DNA of 64,000 bases, from assembly GCF_000585375.1 (NCBI RefSeq), contig NZ_KK073874.1:2170001-2234000 (forward strand). Reading direction: 5' to 3'. The notes under the pieces were generated by a model. The model was not told the origin of the DNA. It made no database searches and saw nothing but the letters and a program-made list of their open reading frames with translations. The position numbers and the translations under genes were made by a program. This DNA is from Cryptosporangium arvum DSM 44712 (GTDB taxonomy: Bacteria; Actinomycetota; Actinomycetes; Mycobacteriales; Cryptosporangiaceae). Shown piece by piece: positions 47,996-55,932 of this stretch; position 1 is the stretch's first letter; the number at the start of each line of letters is the position of its first letter.

Positions 47996-49354
47996 TCAGC
48001 GCTCGCCCGCCCGGACGACGAGCCGGGTGGGGGTTCCGGTGCGGTCGCCCGCGGCGAGGGCGACCTCGTGGGGGTGGGGTGCGCGCGGGCCGGACGAGCT
48101 CGGCGGCCGGAGTCTCGGCGGGTCGGATCCGGCCGGGGGAGCGCGGTGCGTCCCGGGCGGAGGCGTCACCGGCGGCGGTGGGGTGGTCTCCCGGGCCCGG
48201 TCGTGGCGCAGCGTCGCCAGGTAGATCGCGACCTGGTCGGCGGCCCGGCTCAGGTCCAGGCCGAGCCGCTCCTCGATCCGGCCGAGCCGGTAGAGCAGCG
48301 TGTTGCGGTGGATGTGCAGGGTCGCGGCCGTGGCCGTGCGGTCGAACCCGTACGCCACCAGCGCGTGCAGCGTCGCCCGCAGGTCGTCCGGCAGCGGGTC
48401 GTAGACGCGGGCGGCCAGCGCGTCGCTCACCTCGGGGCAGAGCTCCACCAGCACCTCGGGCGCGAAGTCCGCGAGCCCGATCTGGCCGGTGCGCCCCCGC
48501 CGCATCGCGACGTCGATGACGACGTGCAGGTCGTGGCAGGCGGCGCCGAGCCGGCCGCGCGATGCGGGCGGCCCGACCGCGACCGCGACCTCGTCCAGAC
48601 CGGCCAGCAGCTCCAGCGCGGACTGCGACCGGCAGATCCCGTCGATCCGCGTGCCCTCGCTGAACGCCAGCACACCACCGGCCGCGGTCAGCTCCGCGGC
48701 GAGGCGGGCGTGGTCGGCGGCGCTGCCGTCGCGTCGCGCGGCGGTGAACGGCAGGTAGGGACCGTTCGTGGAGAGCCCGATGTCGTCGGCCAGCTCGACC
48801 AGGTCGGCGGTGAGGGCGGCGGCGCCGTCCAGCGCGTCGAAGAGCCGGCGGAAGCGGCGCTCGCGCTCGGAGCGGCGCAGGTCGCGATCGTCGAGGCTGG
48901 CCTGGACGATCGCGGCCGTGGTCAGGTTGACGTAGGCCATCATCTCCTCGGTCACGGTCACGACCGCCGCGAGGTCCTCCGCCCCGGCCGCCGACCGGAC
49001 CGCCCGGGAGGCCGCCTCGGCCGCGACCCGGTAGGAGCGCAGCAACTCCTCGACCGGCGACTGGGACGCCGCCGCCGCCTGCCGGACGAGGGCACGCAGT
49101 TCGGCCCGGGTCGGCTGTTCACCGGAGTGCAGCATCCGGGTGAACATCCGCACGTGGTCGCGGACCAACGGCGGCACCGCCGTCCAGCGCGGGTTGCCGG
49201 CCCGCGGTTCGGCGGAGCTGTGGCCGTCCAGCCCGCGGCTCGCCCGCAGCGCCTGCAGGACGGCATCGGCGACGGTGTCCCGGTCGAGCGCGTCGATGAG
49301 ACGCCGGACGCGTGCACGATCGGACATCGAGGAGGGCTCATCGGACTCCGGCAT
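47996..49354 (-). CDS. PucR-family transcriptional regulator
   Basis: A 452-residue regulator of the PucR/CdaR type. The C-terminal HTH_30 region is clear: LRATLHALVAYGFDRTATAA, LHIHRNTLLYRLGRIEERLG (about residues 325-385). The N-terminal ~190 residues are a helical sensor region, followed by a GGDEF-like PucR middle domain. The last ~65 residues are a Pro/Arg-rich tail with no counterpart in the family core. It is divergent from the liv-type ABC operon across a 311-bp gap, so it is a likely local regulator of that operon. Confidence 0.88.
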   Translation of the reverse strand: MPESDEPSSMSDRARVRRLIDALDRDTVADAVLQALRASRGLDGHSSAEPRAGNPRWTAVPPLVRDHVRMFTRMLHSGEQPTRAELRALVRQAAAASQSPVEELLRSYRVAAEAASRAVRSAAGAEDLAAVVTVTEEMMAYVNLTTAAIVQASLDDRDLRRSERERRFRRLFDALDGAAALTADLVELADDIGLSTNGPYLPFTAARRDGSAADHARLAAELTAAGGVLAFSEGTRIDGICRSQSALELLAGLDEVAVAVGPPASRGRLGAACHDLHVVIDVAMRRGRTGQIGLADFAPEVLVELCPEVSDALAARVYDPLPDDLRATLHALVAYGFDRTATAATLHIHRNTLLYRLGRIEERLGLDLSRAADQVAIYLATLRHDRARETTPPPPVTPPPGTHRAPPAGSDPPRLRPPSSSGPRAPHPHEVALAAGDRTGTPTRLVVRAGER

Positions 49355-49665
49355 GGGACCTGAGCTTGCCCGCCATTTCTCGATGGGACGGCCGGCGGGG
49401 ACTGCGATAGGTCACCGATCGGGTTTCCTTAAGGTTTCCAGGTCGGCCTCGATTCAGCTCGTCAAGTGACGTAGAGAACCTGTCTGTCTGGGCGAATTGC
49501 GGCTCGGAGTAGCTCTCTGGCCTGCGGAGTCGCAAATGGTCGGTCCCTTGTGGAGACGAAGATCCGCACCATATTGACCGGCGGTCGTCACGCCTCTAGA
49601 TTGCCGAATCACGGCCCGGCCTTATGTGTCTCACGCCACAGGGCATCGATGCCAGGAGGTTCACC
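49355..49665. promoter_or_regulatory. Divergent promoter region between pucR-type regulator and ABC operon
   Basis: 311 bp with no gene. It holds the TTGACC/TAGATT promoter of the ABC operon (49574-49602) and the AGGAGG ribosome site (49654-49659). The half next to the regulator is A/T-richer (TTTCCTTAAGGTTTCC at about 49426-49441, a near-palindrome around CCTTAAGG) and may hold its operator. Confidence 0.55.
49574..49602 (+). promoter_or_regulatory. Sigma-70-type promoter of the ABC importer operon
   Basis: TTGACC (49574-49579), a 17-nt spacer and TAGATT (49597-49602): close to the housekeeping consensus with ideal spacing. The expected start is about 57 nt before the GTG of the binding-protein gene. 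Confidence 0.75.
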
Positions 49666-50856
49666 GTGCGGATCCGGATGGCGTCCCTACTCGCAGGCGC
49701 GCTCGTCGCGTCGACGCTCGCCGCTTGTTCGTCGAGCGGCGGTGATTCCGAGACCGGTCCGATCCGGATCGGGTTGACCGTGCCCTTGACCGGCAACTAC
49801 CAGGCGCTGGGCACCGGCGATCAGCAGGGTGCGCAGATCGCCGTCGAACAGATCAACGCCGACGGCGGGATCGACGGCCGGAAGATCGAACTCGTCATCA
49901 AGGACGACAAGACCCAGCCCGACCAGTCGGTGCTGGCGTTCAACGCGCACAAGAACGAGGGCGCGGTCGCGGTGATCGGCTCCTCGTTCTCCAACTCCGC
50001 GCTCGCGGCGATCCCGCTGGCCGAGCGCGCGTCGATGCCGTACCTGTCGCTCGCCGCGGCCGATCAGCAGGTCGATCCGGTACGCAAGTTCGCGTTCCAG
50101 ATCCCGGCCCGCTCGTCCACCTACGCCGAGCAGACGCTGAAGTACCTGCAGGCCACCAAGATCACCAAGATCGCGCTGGCGCACGACACGAAGAGCTCCT
50201 ACGCGGTCGCCGGGTACGACGCGGTGAAGGAAAAGGCGTCGCAGTACGGCGTGACGGTCGTCGTCGACCGGACGTTCGACACCGGCACGCAGGACTTCAG
50301 CGCGGTGTTCGCGCCGGTGCGCACGTCCGGGGCGCAGGCGCTGTTCTTCTGGGCCACCGGTCCGCCGGCCGTGATCGCCACCAAGCAGTTCGCGGCCTCG
50401 GGCCTGTCGATCCCGCTGATCCTCACCGGCGCGCAGGGCACCCCGCTGTTCAGCAAGCCGGCCGGCGCGGCGGCCGACAAGGTCGTGCTCTCCACGTCGA
50501 TCGGCGTGATCGGCAAGGACCTGCCGGCCGGCGACCTGAAGCAGGCCGTCGACAAGCTCGCCGGTGACTACCAGAAGAAGTACGGCACGTACCCGCCGCA
50601 GTTCGCCGCGGACGGGTACTGCGGGGTGATCGTGCTGGCCGAGGCGATCCGCAAGGCCGGGAGCACCGACGGCAAGAAGGTGCAGGCCGCGCTGGAGAAG
50701 CTGTCGCTGCTGACGCCGAACGGGCGGTACGAGTACAGCGCCGACGACCACTCCGGCCTCTCCACCGACAACATCGCGATCGCCCGGATCACCGGTGGGG
50801 CGTTCGTTCCGACGACCTGGATGACCGAACAACTCACGACGAACCTCCCGAAGTGA
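49666..50856 (+). CDS. ABC importer substrate-binding lipoprotein (LivK/branched-chain or aromatic-acid type)
   Basis: A 396-residue extracytoplasmic solute-binding protein, type I periplasmic-binding fold. It has a lipoprotein signal peptide with the lipobox LAAC (Cys21), then IRIGLTVPLTGNYQALGTGD, AVEQINADGGIDGRKIELVI and VIGSSFSNSALAAIPLAERA, the standard LivJ/LivK layout. The start is GTG 49666, with AGGAGG 6 nt upstream. Its stop overlaps the next gene's GTG. Regulators and an aromatic-acid decarboxylase nearby suggest an aromatic or short-acid ligand rather than branched-chain amino acids (inference). Confidence 0.92.
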   Translation: MRIRMASLLAGALVASTLAACSSSGGDSETGPIRIGLTVPLTGNYQALGTGDQQGAQIAVEQINADGGIDGRKIELVIKDDKTQPDQSVLAFNAHKNEGAVAVIGSSFSNSALAAIPLAERASMPYLSLAAADQQVDPVRKFAFQIPARSSTYAEQTLKYLQATKITKIALAHDTKSSYAVAGYDAVKEKASQYGVTVVVDRTFDTGTQDFSAVFAPVRTSGAQALFFWATGPPAVIATKQFAASGLSIPLILTGAQGTPLFSKPAGAAADKVVLSTSIGVIGKDLPAGDLKQAVDKLAGDYQKKYGTYPPQFAADGYCGVIVLAEAIRKAGSTDGKKVQAALEKLSLLTPNGRYEYSADDHSGLSTDNIAIARITGGAFVPTTWMTEQLTTNLPK

Positions 50857-51668
50857 CGCCGCCGGTCCTGCGGCTGGAGGGGCTCTCCCGCTCGTTCGGC
50901 GGGGTGTTCGCGGTCCGCGACGTGAGCCTCTCCGTCCCCTCCGGACAGACCCGGGGCCTGATCGGCCCGAACGGCGCCGGCAAGTCGACGCTGTTCAACC
51001 TCGTCGCGGGCCTGCTCCGGCCGGACGCGGGGGTGGTGGACCTCGGTGGCGACGAGGTCACCCGGTTACCCGCGCACCGCCGGGCGGCCTCCGGCGTCGC
51101 GATCGTCTTCCAGGGCGCGCGGGTGTTCCCCGGGCTCACGACGCTCGAGAACGTGATGGTCGGCGCGCACACCCAGGTCCGGCACGGGTTCCTCGCGGCG
51201 GCGATCCGGTCGCGGCGGTGCCGGCGCGAGGAACGGGACGTACGGTCGTCCGCGCTGGCCGCGTTGGAGCGGGTCGGGCTCACCGAGTGGGCCGACGTAC
51301 CGGCCACCTCGCTGCCGCTGGGCCAGCAGCGGCGCACGCAGCTGGCGCGGGCACTGTGCGCGCGGCCGCGGCTGCTGCTGCTCGACGAACCCGCGGCCGG
51401 GCTGCGCGGGGCCGAGCGGTCGGCGCTCGCGGAGGTCATCGAGGGCCTGCGTGGCGAAGGCCTGACGATGATGCTCGTCGAGCACGACGTCGGCTTCGTC
51501 TCCCGGCTCGCCGACCGGGTCACCGTCCTCGACCTCGGCGCGGTGATCGCCGAGGGCACCCCGGCCGAGGTACGCCGCGACCCCGCGGTCGTCGCCGCCT
51601 ACCTGGGCCCGGAGGCCGTCGACGCCGTGGCCGGCGGAGAGGGGGAGCCGGATGCTCGAGGTGCGTGA
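50853..51668 (+). CDS. ABC transporter ATP-binding protein, LivG type
   Basis: A 271-residue ATPase that powers the importer. Walker A GPNGAGKSTLFNLVAG, the LivG segment GLTTLENVMVGAHTQVRHGF, a shortened signature (SLPLGQQRRTQLARAL, in place of LSYGQQR), Walker B LLLLDEPAAGLRGAE, and switch His in MLVEHDVGFV. The signature LPLGQ is a mild deviation (Ser-to-Pro/Leu shift). The GTG start overlaps the previous stop (GTGA) and the 3' end overlaps livF by 17 nt. Confidence 0.95.
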   Translation: MTPPVLRLEGLSRSFGGVFAVRDVSLSVPSGQTRGLIGPNGAGKSTLFNLVAGLLRPDAGVVDLGGDEVTRLPAHRRAASGVAIVFQGARVFPGLTTLENVMVGAHTQVRHGFLAAAIRSRRCRREERDVRSSALAALERVGLTEWADVPATSLPLGQQRRTQLARALCARPRLLLLDEPAAGLRGAERSALAEVIEGLRGEGLTMMLVEHDVGFVSRLADRVTVLDLGAVIAEGTPAEVRRDPAVVAAYLGPEAVDAVAGGEGEPDARGA

Positions 51669-52350
51669 GCTGGTGGTGCGCTACGGCACCGCCACCGCGC
51701 TCGACGGGATCGACCTGGACGTCGCGCCCGGCGAGATGGTGGCGCTCGTCGGTGCCAACGGCGCCGGGAAATCCACGCTCGTCAACACGCTGTCGGGCAT
51801 CGTCCGCCCGGCGGCGGGGCGCGTCCGCCTGGACGGGCGGATGGCCCAGGTGCCGGAGGGGCGGCAGCTGTTCGCCACGCTGAGCGTCGAGGACAACCTG
51901 CGCCTCGGGGCGTGGCGCAACCAGCGGTCCCGGCGTGACCCGGCGCGTATCTACGACCTCTTCCCCGATCTCGTGCGCCTCCGGCAGCAGCTCGCCGGTT
52001 CGCTCTCCGGCGGCCAGCAGCAGATGGTGGCCGTCGGCCGCGCGCTGATGGCCGACCCCGACCTGCTCGCGGTCGACGAGCTCTCGCTCGGGCTGGCCCC
52101 GCTCGTGGTCCGTGACCTCGCCGCGCACCTCGCCGAACTCAACCGGGACCGCGGCCTTGCCGTGCTCCTGATCGAACAGGAGACGACGCTGGCGTTCGAA
52201 CTCTGCGGCCGCGGTTACGTGCTCGAAGCGGGCCGCGTGGTCGCCTCCGGTCCCTCGGCCGAGCTGCGGGCCAGCCCCGCCGTGGCCGCCGCCTACCTCG
52301 GCGGGCTCGCGCCCGCGCCCACCGGCCCGGCCGACGGGGGCGACGCATGA
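51652..52350 (+). CDS. ABC transporter ATP-binding protein, LivF type
   Basis: A 232-residue partner ATPase. Walker A GANGAGKSTLVNTLSG, VPEGRQLFATLSVEDNLRLG (typical LivF), signature SLSGGQQQMVAVGRAL, Walker B LLAVDELSLGLAP (Pro after Glu replaced by Leu), and IEQETTLAFELCGRGYVLE. The ATG lies inside the end of livG; its stop overlaps the livH ATG (ATGA). It is part of the tightly overlapped livKGFHM-like operon. Confidence 0.95.
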   Translation: MLEVRELVVRYGTATALDGIDLDVAPGEMVALVGANGAGKSTLVNTLSGIVRPAAGRVRLDGRMAQVPEGRQLFATLSVEDNLRLGAWRNQRSRRDPARIYDLFPDLVRLRQQLAGSLSGGQQQMVAVGRALMADPDLLAVDELSLGLAPLVVRDLAAHLAELNRDRGLAVLLIEQETTLAFELCGRGYVLEAGRVVASGPSAELRASPAVAAAYLGGLAPAPTGPADGGDA

Positions 52351-53201
52351 GCGAGTTCCTGGGGTATCTCGTGGCCGGCACCGCGCTCGGCTGCACGATC
52401 GCGTTGCTGGCCAGCGGATTCGTGGTCGTGCACAGGGTCACCGGGGTGGTGAACTTCGCCCAGGGCATGTTCCCGGTGGTCGCCGGGCTGGCCGCCGGTT
52501 CGCTGCTCTCGGCGCACTGGCCGCACGGTATCGCCGAGCTCGGCGGGGTCGCGCTGGCCGGCGCGGTCGGGCTGGTCGTCGGCATCGTCGCGATCGGCAA
52601 ACCCGGCACCCCGCCGCTGGCGTCGCTGGTGATCACGTTCGGGCTCGGGTTCCTCGGCTACGCGATCGAGATCATCGTCTGGGGCGACCAGCCCCGCGGC
52701 TTCGACGGCCTGTCCGGCGTCGTGACGATCGGCGAGGTCCGGATCCAGCACCAGTGGCTGCTCGTGATGCTCGTCGCGGCCGGTACGTTCGCCGCCCTCG
52801 GCGCGTTCTTCGGCCGCACCTACCTCGGCAAAGGGCTCACCGCCTGCGCGGCGAACCCCTACGCCGCCCGGCTGGCCGGCATCGACGTGCGCCGGATGGG
52901 GCTGTACGCGTTCGGGCTGGCCGGTGTGCTCGGCGGCATCGCCGGGGTCCTGCTGACCCCGCTGCAGTCGATCGCGTTCGACCGGGACGTCGCGCTGGCC
53001 GTCAACGGGTTCGCCGCGGCCGTCCTCGGTGGCCTCGACCGGCCGGGCACCGCGCTCGCCGGCGGCCTGCTGCTCGGCATCGGCCAGACCCTGTTCGCCG
53101 GCTACGTCGACGGGTCCTTCCAGACCGAGGTCGCGCTCGGCTTCATGGTGCTCGTCATGGTCGTCCGGGCCGTCCGCCAACCCCAGGCGGTGGCGGTGTG
53201 A
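52347..53201 (+). CDS. ABC transporter permease, LivH type
   Basis: A 284-residue inner-membrane permease with about eight hydrophobic helices. LivH-type segments: VVHRVTGVVNFAQGMFPVVA near the N-terminus, TACAANPYAARLAGIDVRRM (cytoplasmic coupling loop) and VNGFAAAVLGGLDRPGTALA. ATG 52347 overlaps the livF stop and its own stop overlaps the livM GTG, so all subunits should be made in matched amounts. Confidence 0.95.
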   Translation: MSEFLGYLVAGTALGCTIALLASGFVVVHRVTGVVNFAQGMFPVVAGLAAGSLLSAHWPHGIAELGGVALAGAVGLVVGIVAIGKPGTPPLASLVITFGLGFLGYAIEIIVWGDQPRGFDGLSGVVTIGEVRIQHQWLLVMLVAAGTFAALGAFFGRTYLGKGLTACAANPYAARLAGIDVRRMGLYAFGLAGVLGGIAGVLLTPLQSIAFDRDVALAVNGFAAAVLGGLDRPGTALAGGLLLGIGQTLFAGYVDGSFQTEVALGFMVLVMVVRAVRQPQAVAV

Positions 53202-54229
53202 ACCGGCTCGTCGGGATCGGGTTCCTCGTCGTCACGATGAGCCTGCCGCTGGTGCTCGACGACACGCGGCTCTCGATCTACGTCCTCATGGGCCTGGCGG
53301 TGCTCGCCGTCACCGGCATCAGCCTCCTGATGGGATACGCCGGGCAGGTCTCGCTGGGGCAGGCCGCGTTCTACGGGATCGGCGCGTACACCGCCGCGGT
53401 CCCGGCCGTGCACGGGTGGCCACCGATCGTCGGCCTGCTCGCCGCCCCGCTGGTCGCCGCCGGAGCCGCGGCGCTGCTCGGCGCGCTGCTGCTCCGGCTG
53501 CGGGGCCACTACCTCGCGTTCGCGACGCTCGCGCTGCAGCTGATCATCCTGTCGGTGGCCGCCGAGATCGAGTTCTTCGGCGGCGCGATCGGCCTGCAGG
53601 GCATCCCGCAGTTCGGAATCGGTTCGGTGACGCTCGACGAGCCCCGTGAGTACGCCTGGCTCACCTGGGCCGCGGTCGCGCTCGTGCTGCTGCTCACCGC
53701 CAACATCGTCGCCAGCCGCCCCGGCCGGGCGTTGCGTGCTCTCGCCGGCAGCGAGCAGGCCGCCGCGGCCAGCGGAGTGCCGGTGATCCGTTACAAGGTC
53801 ACCGTGTTCGCGCTGTCGGCGGCGTTCGCCGGTCTGGCCGGCGGTATCTACGCGTTCTTCCTCGGCTACATCGCGCCGGGCTCGTTCACGATCGCGATGT
53901 CCGTCGAGTGGGTGGTGATGGCCGTGTTCGGCGGGCTGGGTACCCGCTGGGGCCCGGTCGTCGGCACGGTCGCGGTCACGCTCGTCGTCCAGGTGCTCAA
54001 CGACCTGAGCACCCGGCCGGGCGCGCCCAGCTACGCGCCGACCGTCCTCGGGTACGCCGCGTACGCCGTCCTGCTCATCGGCGTACTGCTGTTCATGCCG
54101 GCCGGGGTGGTGCCGTGGATCGGCAATCGCCTGCGCCGGCGCCGGAAAACCCCCGACGAGCCGATTCGTATGATCCCGGAGTGGCCACCTCGACGAGAGC
54201 AGACGTCGCGGGCCACCACACCTCCATGA
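53198..54229 (+). CDS. ABC transporter permease, LivM type
   Basis: A 343-residue inner-membrane permease with about nine helices. LivM-type segments: GYAGQVSLGQAAFYGIGAYT, LRGHYLAFATLALQLIILSV, and ALAGSEQAAAASGVPVIRYK (coupling loop), with VMAVFGGLGTRWGPVVGTVA near the end. The start is GTG 53198 (GTGA overlap with livH). The 3' end overlaps the paaX-type gene's ATG, so the regulator is the last gene of the operon. Confidence 0.95.
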   Translation: MNRLVGIGFLVVTMSLPLVLDDTRLSIYVLMGLAVLAVTGISLLMGYAGQVSLGQAAFYGIGAYTAAVPAVHGWPPIVGLLAAPLVAAGAAALLGALLLRLRGHYLAFATLALQLIILSVAAEIEFFGGAIGLQGIPQFGIGSVTLDEPREYAWLTWAAVALVLLLTANIVASRPGRALRALAGSEQAAAASGVPVIRYKVTVFALSAAFAGLAGGIYAFFLGYIAPGSFTIAMSVEWVVMAVFGGLGTRWGPVVGTVAVTLVVQVLNDLSTRPGAPSYAPTVLGYAAYAVLLIGVLLFMPAGVVPWIGNRLRRRRKTPDEPIRMIPEWPPRREQTSRATTPP

Positions 54230-55110
54230 CGACGGTCCAGCTGCCCCGCCGGCAGGCCGGGACGTCGCCCCAGCACCTCCTGGTGACCCTCCTCGGCGAC
54301 TACTGGAACGGCCGCCGGGAGCACTTGCCGTCGGCGGCGCTCGTCGCGCTGGTCGAGGAGTTCGACGTCGGCGAGGTGAGCGCCCGGGCCGCGCTGCGCC
54401 GGCTGGCCCGGCGGGGCGTGCTGGAGTCCAGCAAGGTGGGGCGCAACACCTACTACGGCCTGTCCGCGTCGGCGACACGCACGATCGTCCAGAGCTCGAA
54501 GCGCATCGTCCACCTGGGAACCCGCGAGGAGTCGTGGGACGGCGTCTGGACCGTCGCGACGTTCTCGCTCCCGGAGGAGCAGCGCGACCTGCGCCACCTG
54601 CTGCGCAGCCGACTGCGGTGGCTGGGGTTCGCCCCGCTGTTCGACGGGGTGTGGGTCTCGCCGCGCGCGGCGACCGCCGAGGTGCGTGAGTTCCTCGACG
54701 AGCTCGCGATCAGCACGGCCGCGGTCATGCGGGCCGAGGAAGCGGTCGGCACCCCGCTCATCTCGGCCTGGGACCTCGACGAGATCCGGCACGCCTACGA
54801 GTCGTTCCTCGCCGACACGCTCCCGCTGCGTGAACGGCTCGACGGCGGCGACGTGGGGTCGGCCGAGGCGCTGATCGCGCGCACCCGGCTGATGGACGTC
54901 TGGCGGACGTTCCCCGCGCTCGACCCCGACCTACCCGAGCGGGTGCTGCCTGCCGACTGGCCCCGGCGGCGGGCCCGGGTGGTGTTCGGCGACCTCTACG
55001 ACGCGCTCGGGCCGCTCGCCGAGGCGCGGGTGCGTCAGGTGCTCGCCCGGTTCGACGCGGCCCTGGCCCCGCTGGTGCGCCATCACACCACTACCGAGCT
55101 GACCATCTGA
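54226..55110 (+). CDS. PaaX-family transcriptional regulator
   Basis: A 294-residue regulator of the PaaX type, whose best-known member represses phenylacetate catabolism in response to phenylacetyl-CoA. The N-terminal winged helix (QHLLVTLLGDYWNGRREHLP, ARAALRRLARRGVLESSKVG) is followed by the PaaX central domain (SWDGVWTVATFSLPEEQRDL, RSRLRWLGFAPLFDGVWVSP) and C-terminal domain (LPADWPRRRARVVFGDLYDA). ATG 54226 overlaps the livM stop; GTG 54181 is a possible longer start. Its 3' end overlaps the convergent iclR-type gene by 20 nt. Confidence 0.93.
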   Translation: MTTVQLPRRQAGTSPQHLLVTLLGDYWNGRREHLPSAALVALVEEFDVGEVSARAALRRLARRGVLESSKVGRNTYYGLSASATRTIVQSSKRIVHLGTREESWDGVWTVATFSLPEEQRDLRHLLRSRLRWLGFAPLFDGVWVSPRAATAEVREFLDELAISTAAVMRAEEAVGTPLISAWDLDEIRHAYESFLADTLPLRERLDGGDVGSAEALIARTRLMDVWRTFPALDPDLPERVLPADWPRRRARVVFGDLYDALGPLAEARVRQVLARFDAALAPLVRHHTTTELTI

Positions 55111-55891
55111 GCGTGCCGTTCGCGGTGTCGCGGGCCAGCTCCCGGGAGAGGGCCAGCGCGGCCGTGCGGACCGCGGGCGCGAGCCGCTCCAGGTCGAGGT
55201 GCTGCGCCCACCCGGTGATCGAGATCGCCGCGATCACCGAACGCTGGTGGTCGAACACCGGCGCGCCCACGGCCGAGACGCCGACCTCGGCCTCTTCCCG
55301 GTTGACGCCGTAGCCCCGCTCGAGCGTGCGGGCGAGCTCCTGGCGCAGCAGGCCCGGCATCACGATCGTGCGTGGCGTCAGCCGGGTCAGGCCCGCCTCC
55401 ACGACCTGGCGCAGCCGGTCGGGTGACCCGTAGGCGAGGAACACCTTCCCGGTGGCCGTGCAGTGCGCGGGGAGCCGCCCGCCGACCCGCGACACGATCG
55501 GCGTCGAGCGGCGTCCACTCACCTTCTCCAGGAACAGCGTGTCGTTGCCGGCCGGCACGGTGAGGTGGATGTTCTCGTGAGTGGCCTCGTAGAGGTCCTC
55601 CAGGTACGGCAGCGCGGCCTCGCGGAGCTCGCGGTGGCGGGGCACGCGCTGGCCCAGCACGAACAGGCTCATGCCGAGCCGGTAGCCGCGGGTCGTGCGC
55701 TCCAGACCGCCCCAGGTGACCAGCTCGTTGAGCAGCCGGTACGCGGTCGGCTTCGGCAGGCCGGTGCGTTCGGACAGCTCGGAGAGGCTCAGGTCGACGT
55801 CGTCGGGCCCGAACGCGTCGAGCAGCCGCAGCCCGCGTGCCAGCACCGACTTCGGGACGACGTCACTGCCGTCCCCGCGCCCGGGTTCCAT
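55091..55891 (-). CDS. IclR-family transcriptional regulator
   Basis: A 266-residue regulator: N-terminal winged helix (SVLARGLRLLDAFGPDDVDL, SELSERTGLPKPTAYRLLNE) and a C-terminal effector-binding domain (THENIHLTVPAGNDTLFLEK, GGRLPAHCTATGKVFLAYGS, EEAEVGVSAVGAPVFDHQRS). IclR proteins commonly control aromatic-acid catabolism. ATG 55891 gives the expected N-terminus; the frame upstream runs through the decarboxylase gene. It starts 41 nt after that gene and is likely cotranscribed with it. Confidence 0.93.
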   Translation of the reverse strand: MEPGRGDGSDVVPKSVLARGLRLLDAFGPDDVDLSLSELSERTGLPKPTAYRLLNELVTWGGLERTTRGYRLGMSLFVLGQRVPRHRELREAALPYLEDLYEATHENIHLTVPAGNDTLFLEKVSGRRSTPIVSRVGGRLPAHCTATGKVFLAYGSPDRLRQVVEAGLTRLTPRTIVMPGLLRQELARTLERGYGVNREEAEVGVSAVGAPVFDHQRSVIAAISITGWAQHLDLERLAPAVRTAALALSRELARDTANGTLRWSAR

Positions 55892-55932
55892 CCGCTGATC
55901 GTGGCGGCGGGCGTACCGCGCCGCAATCGTCT

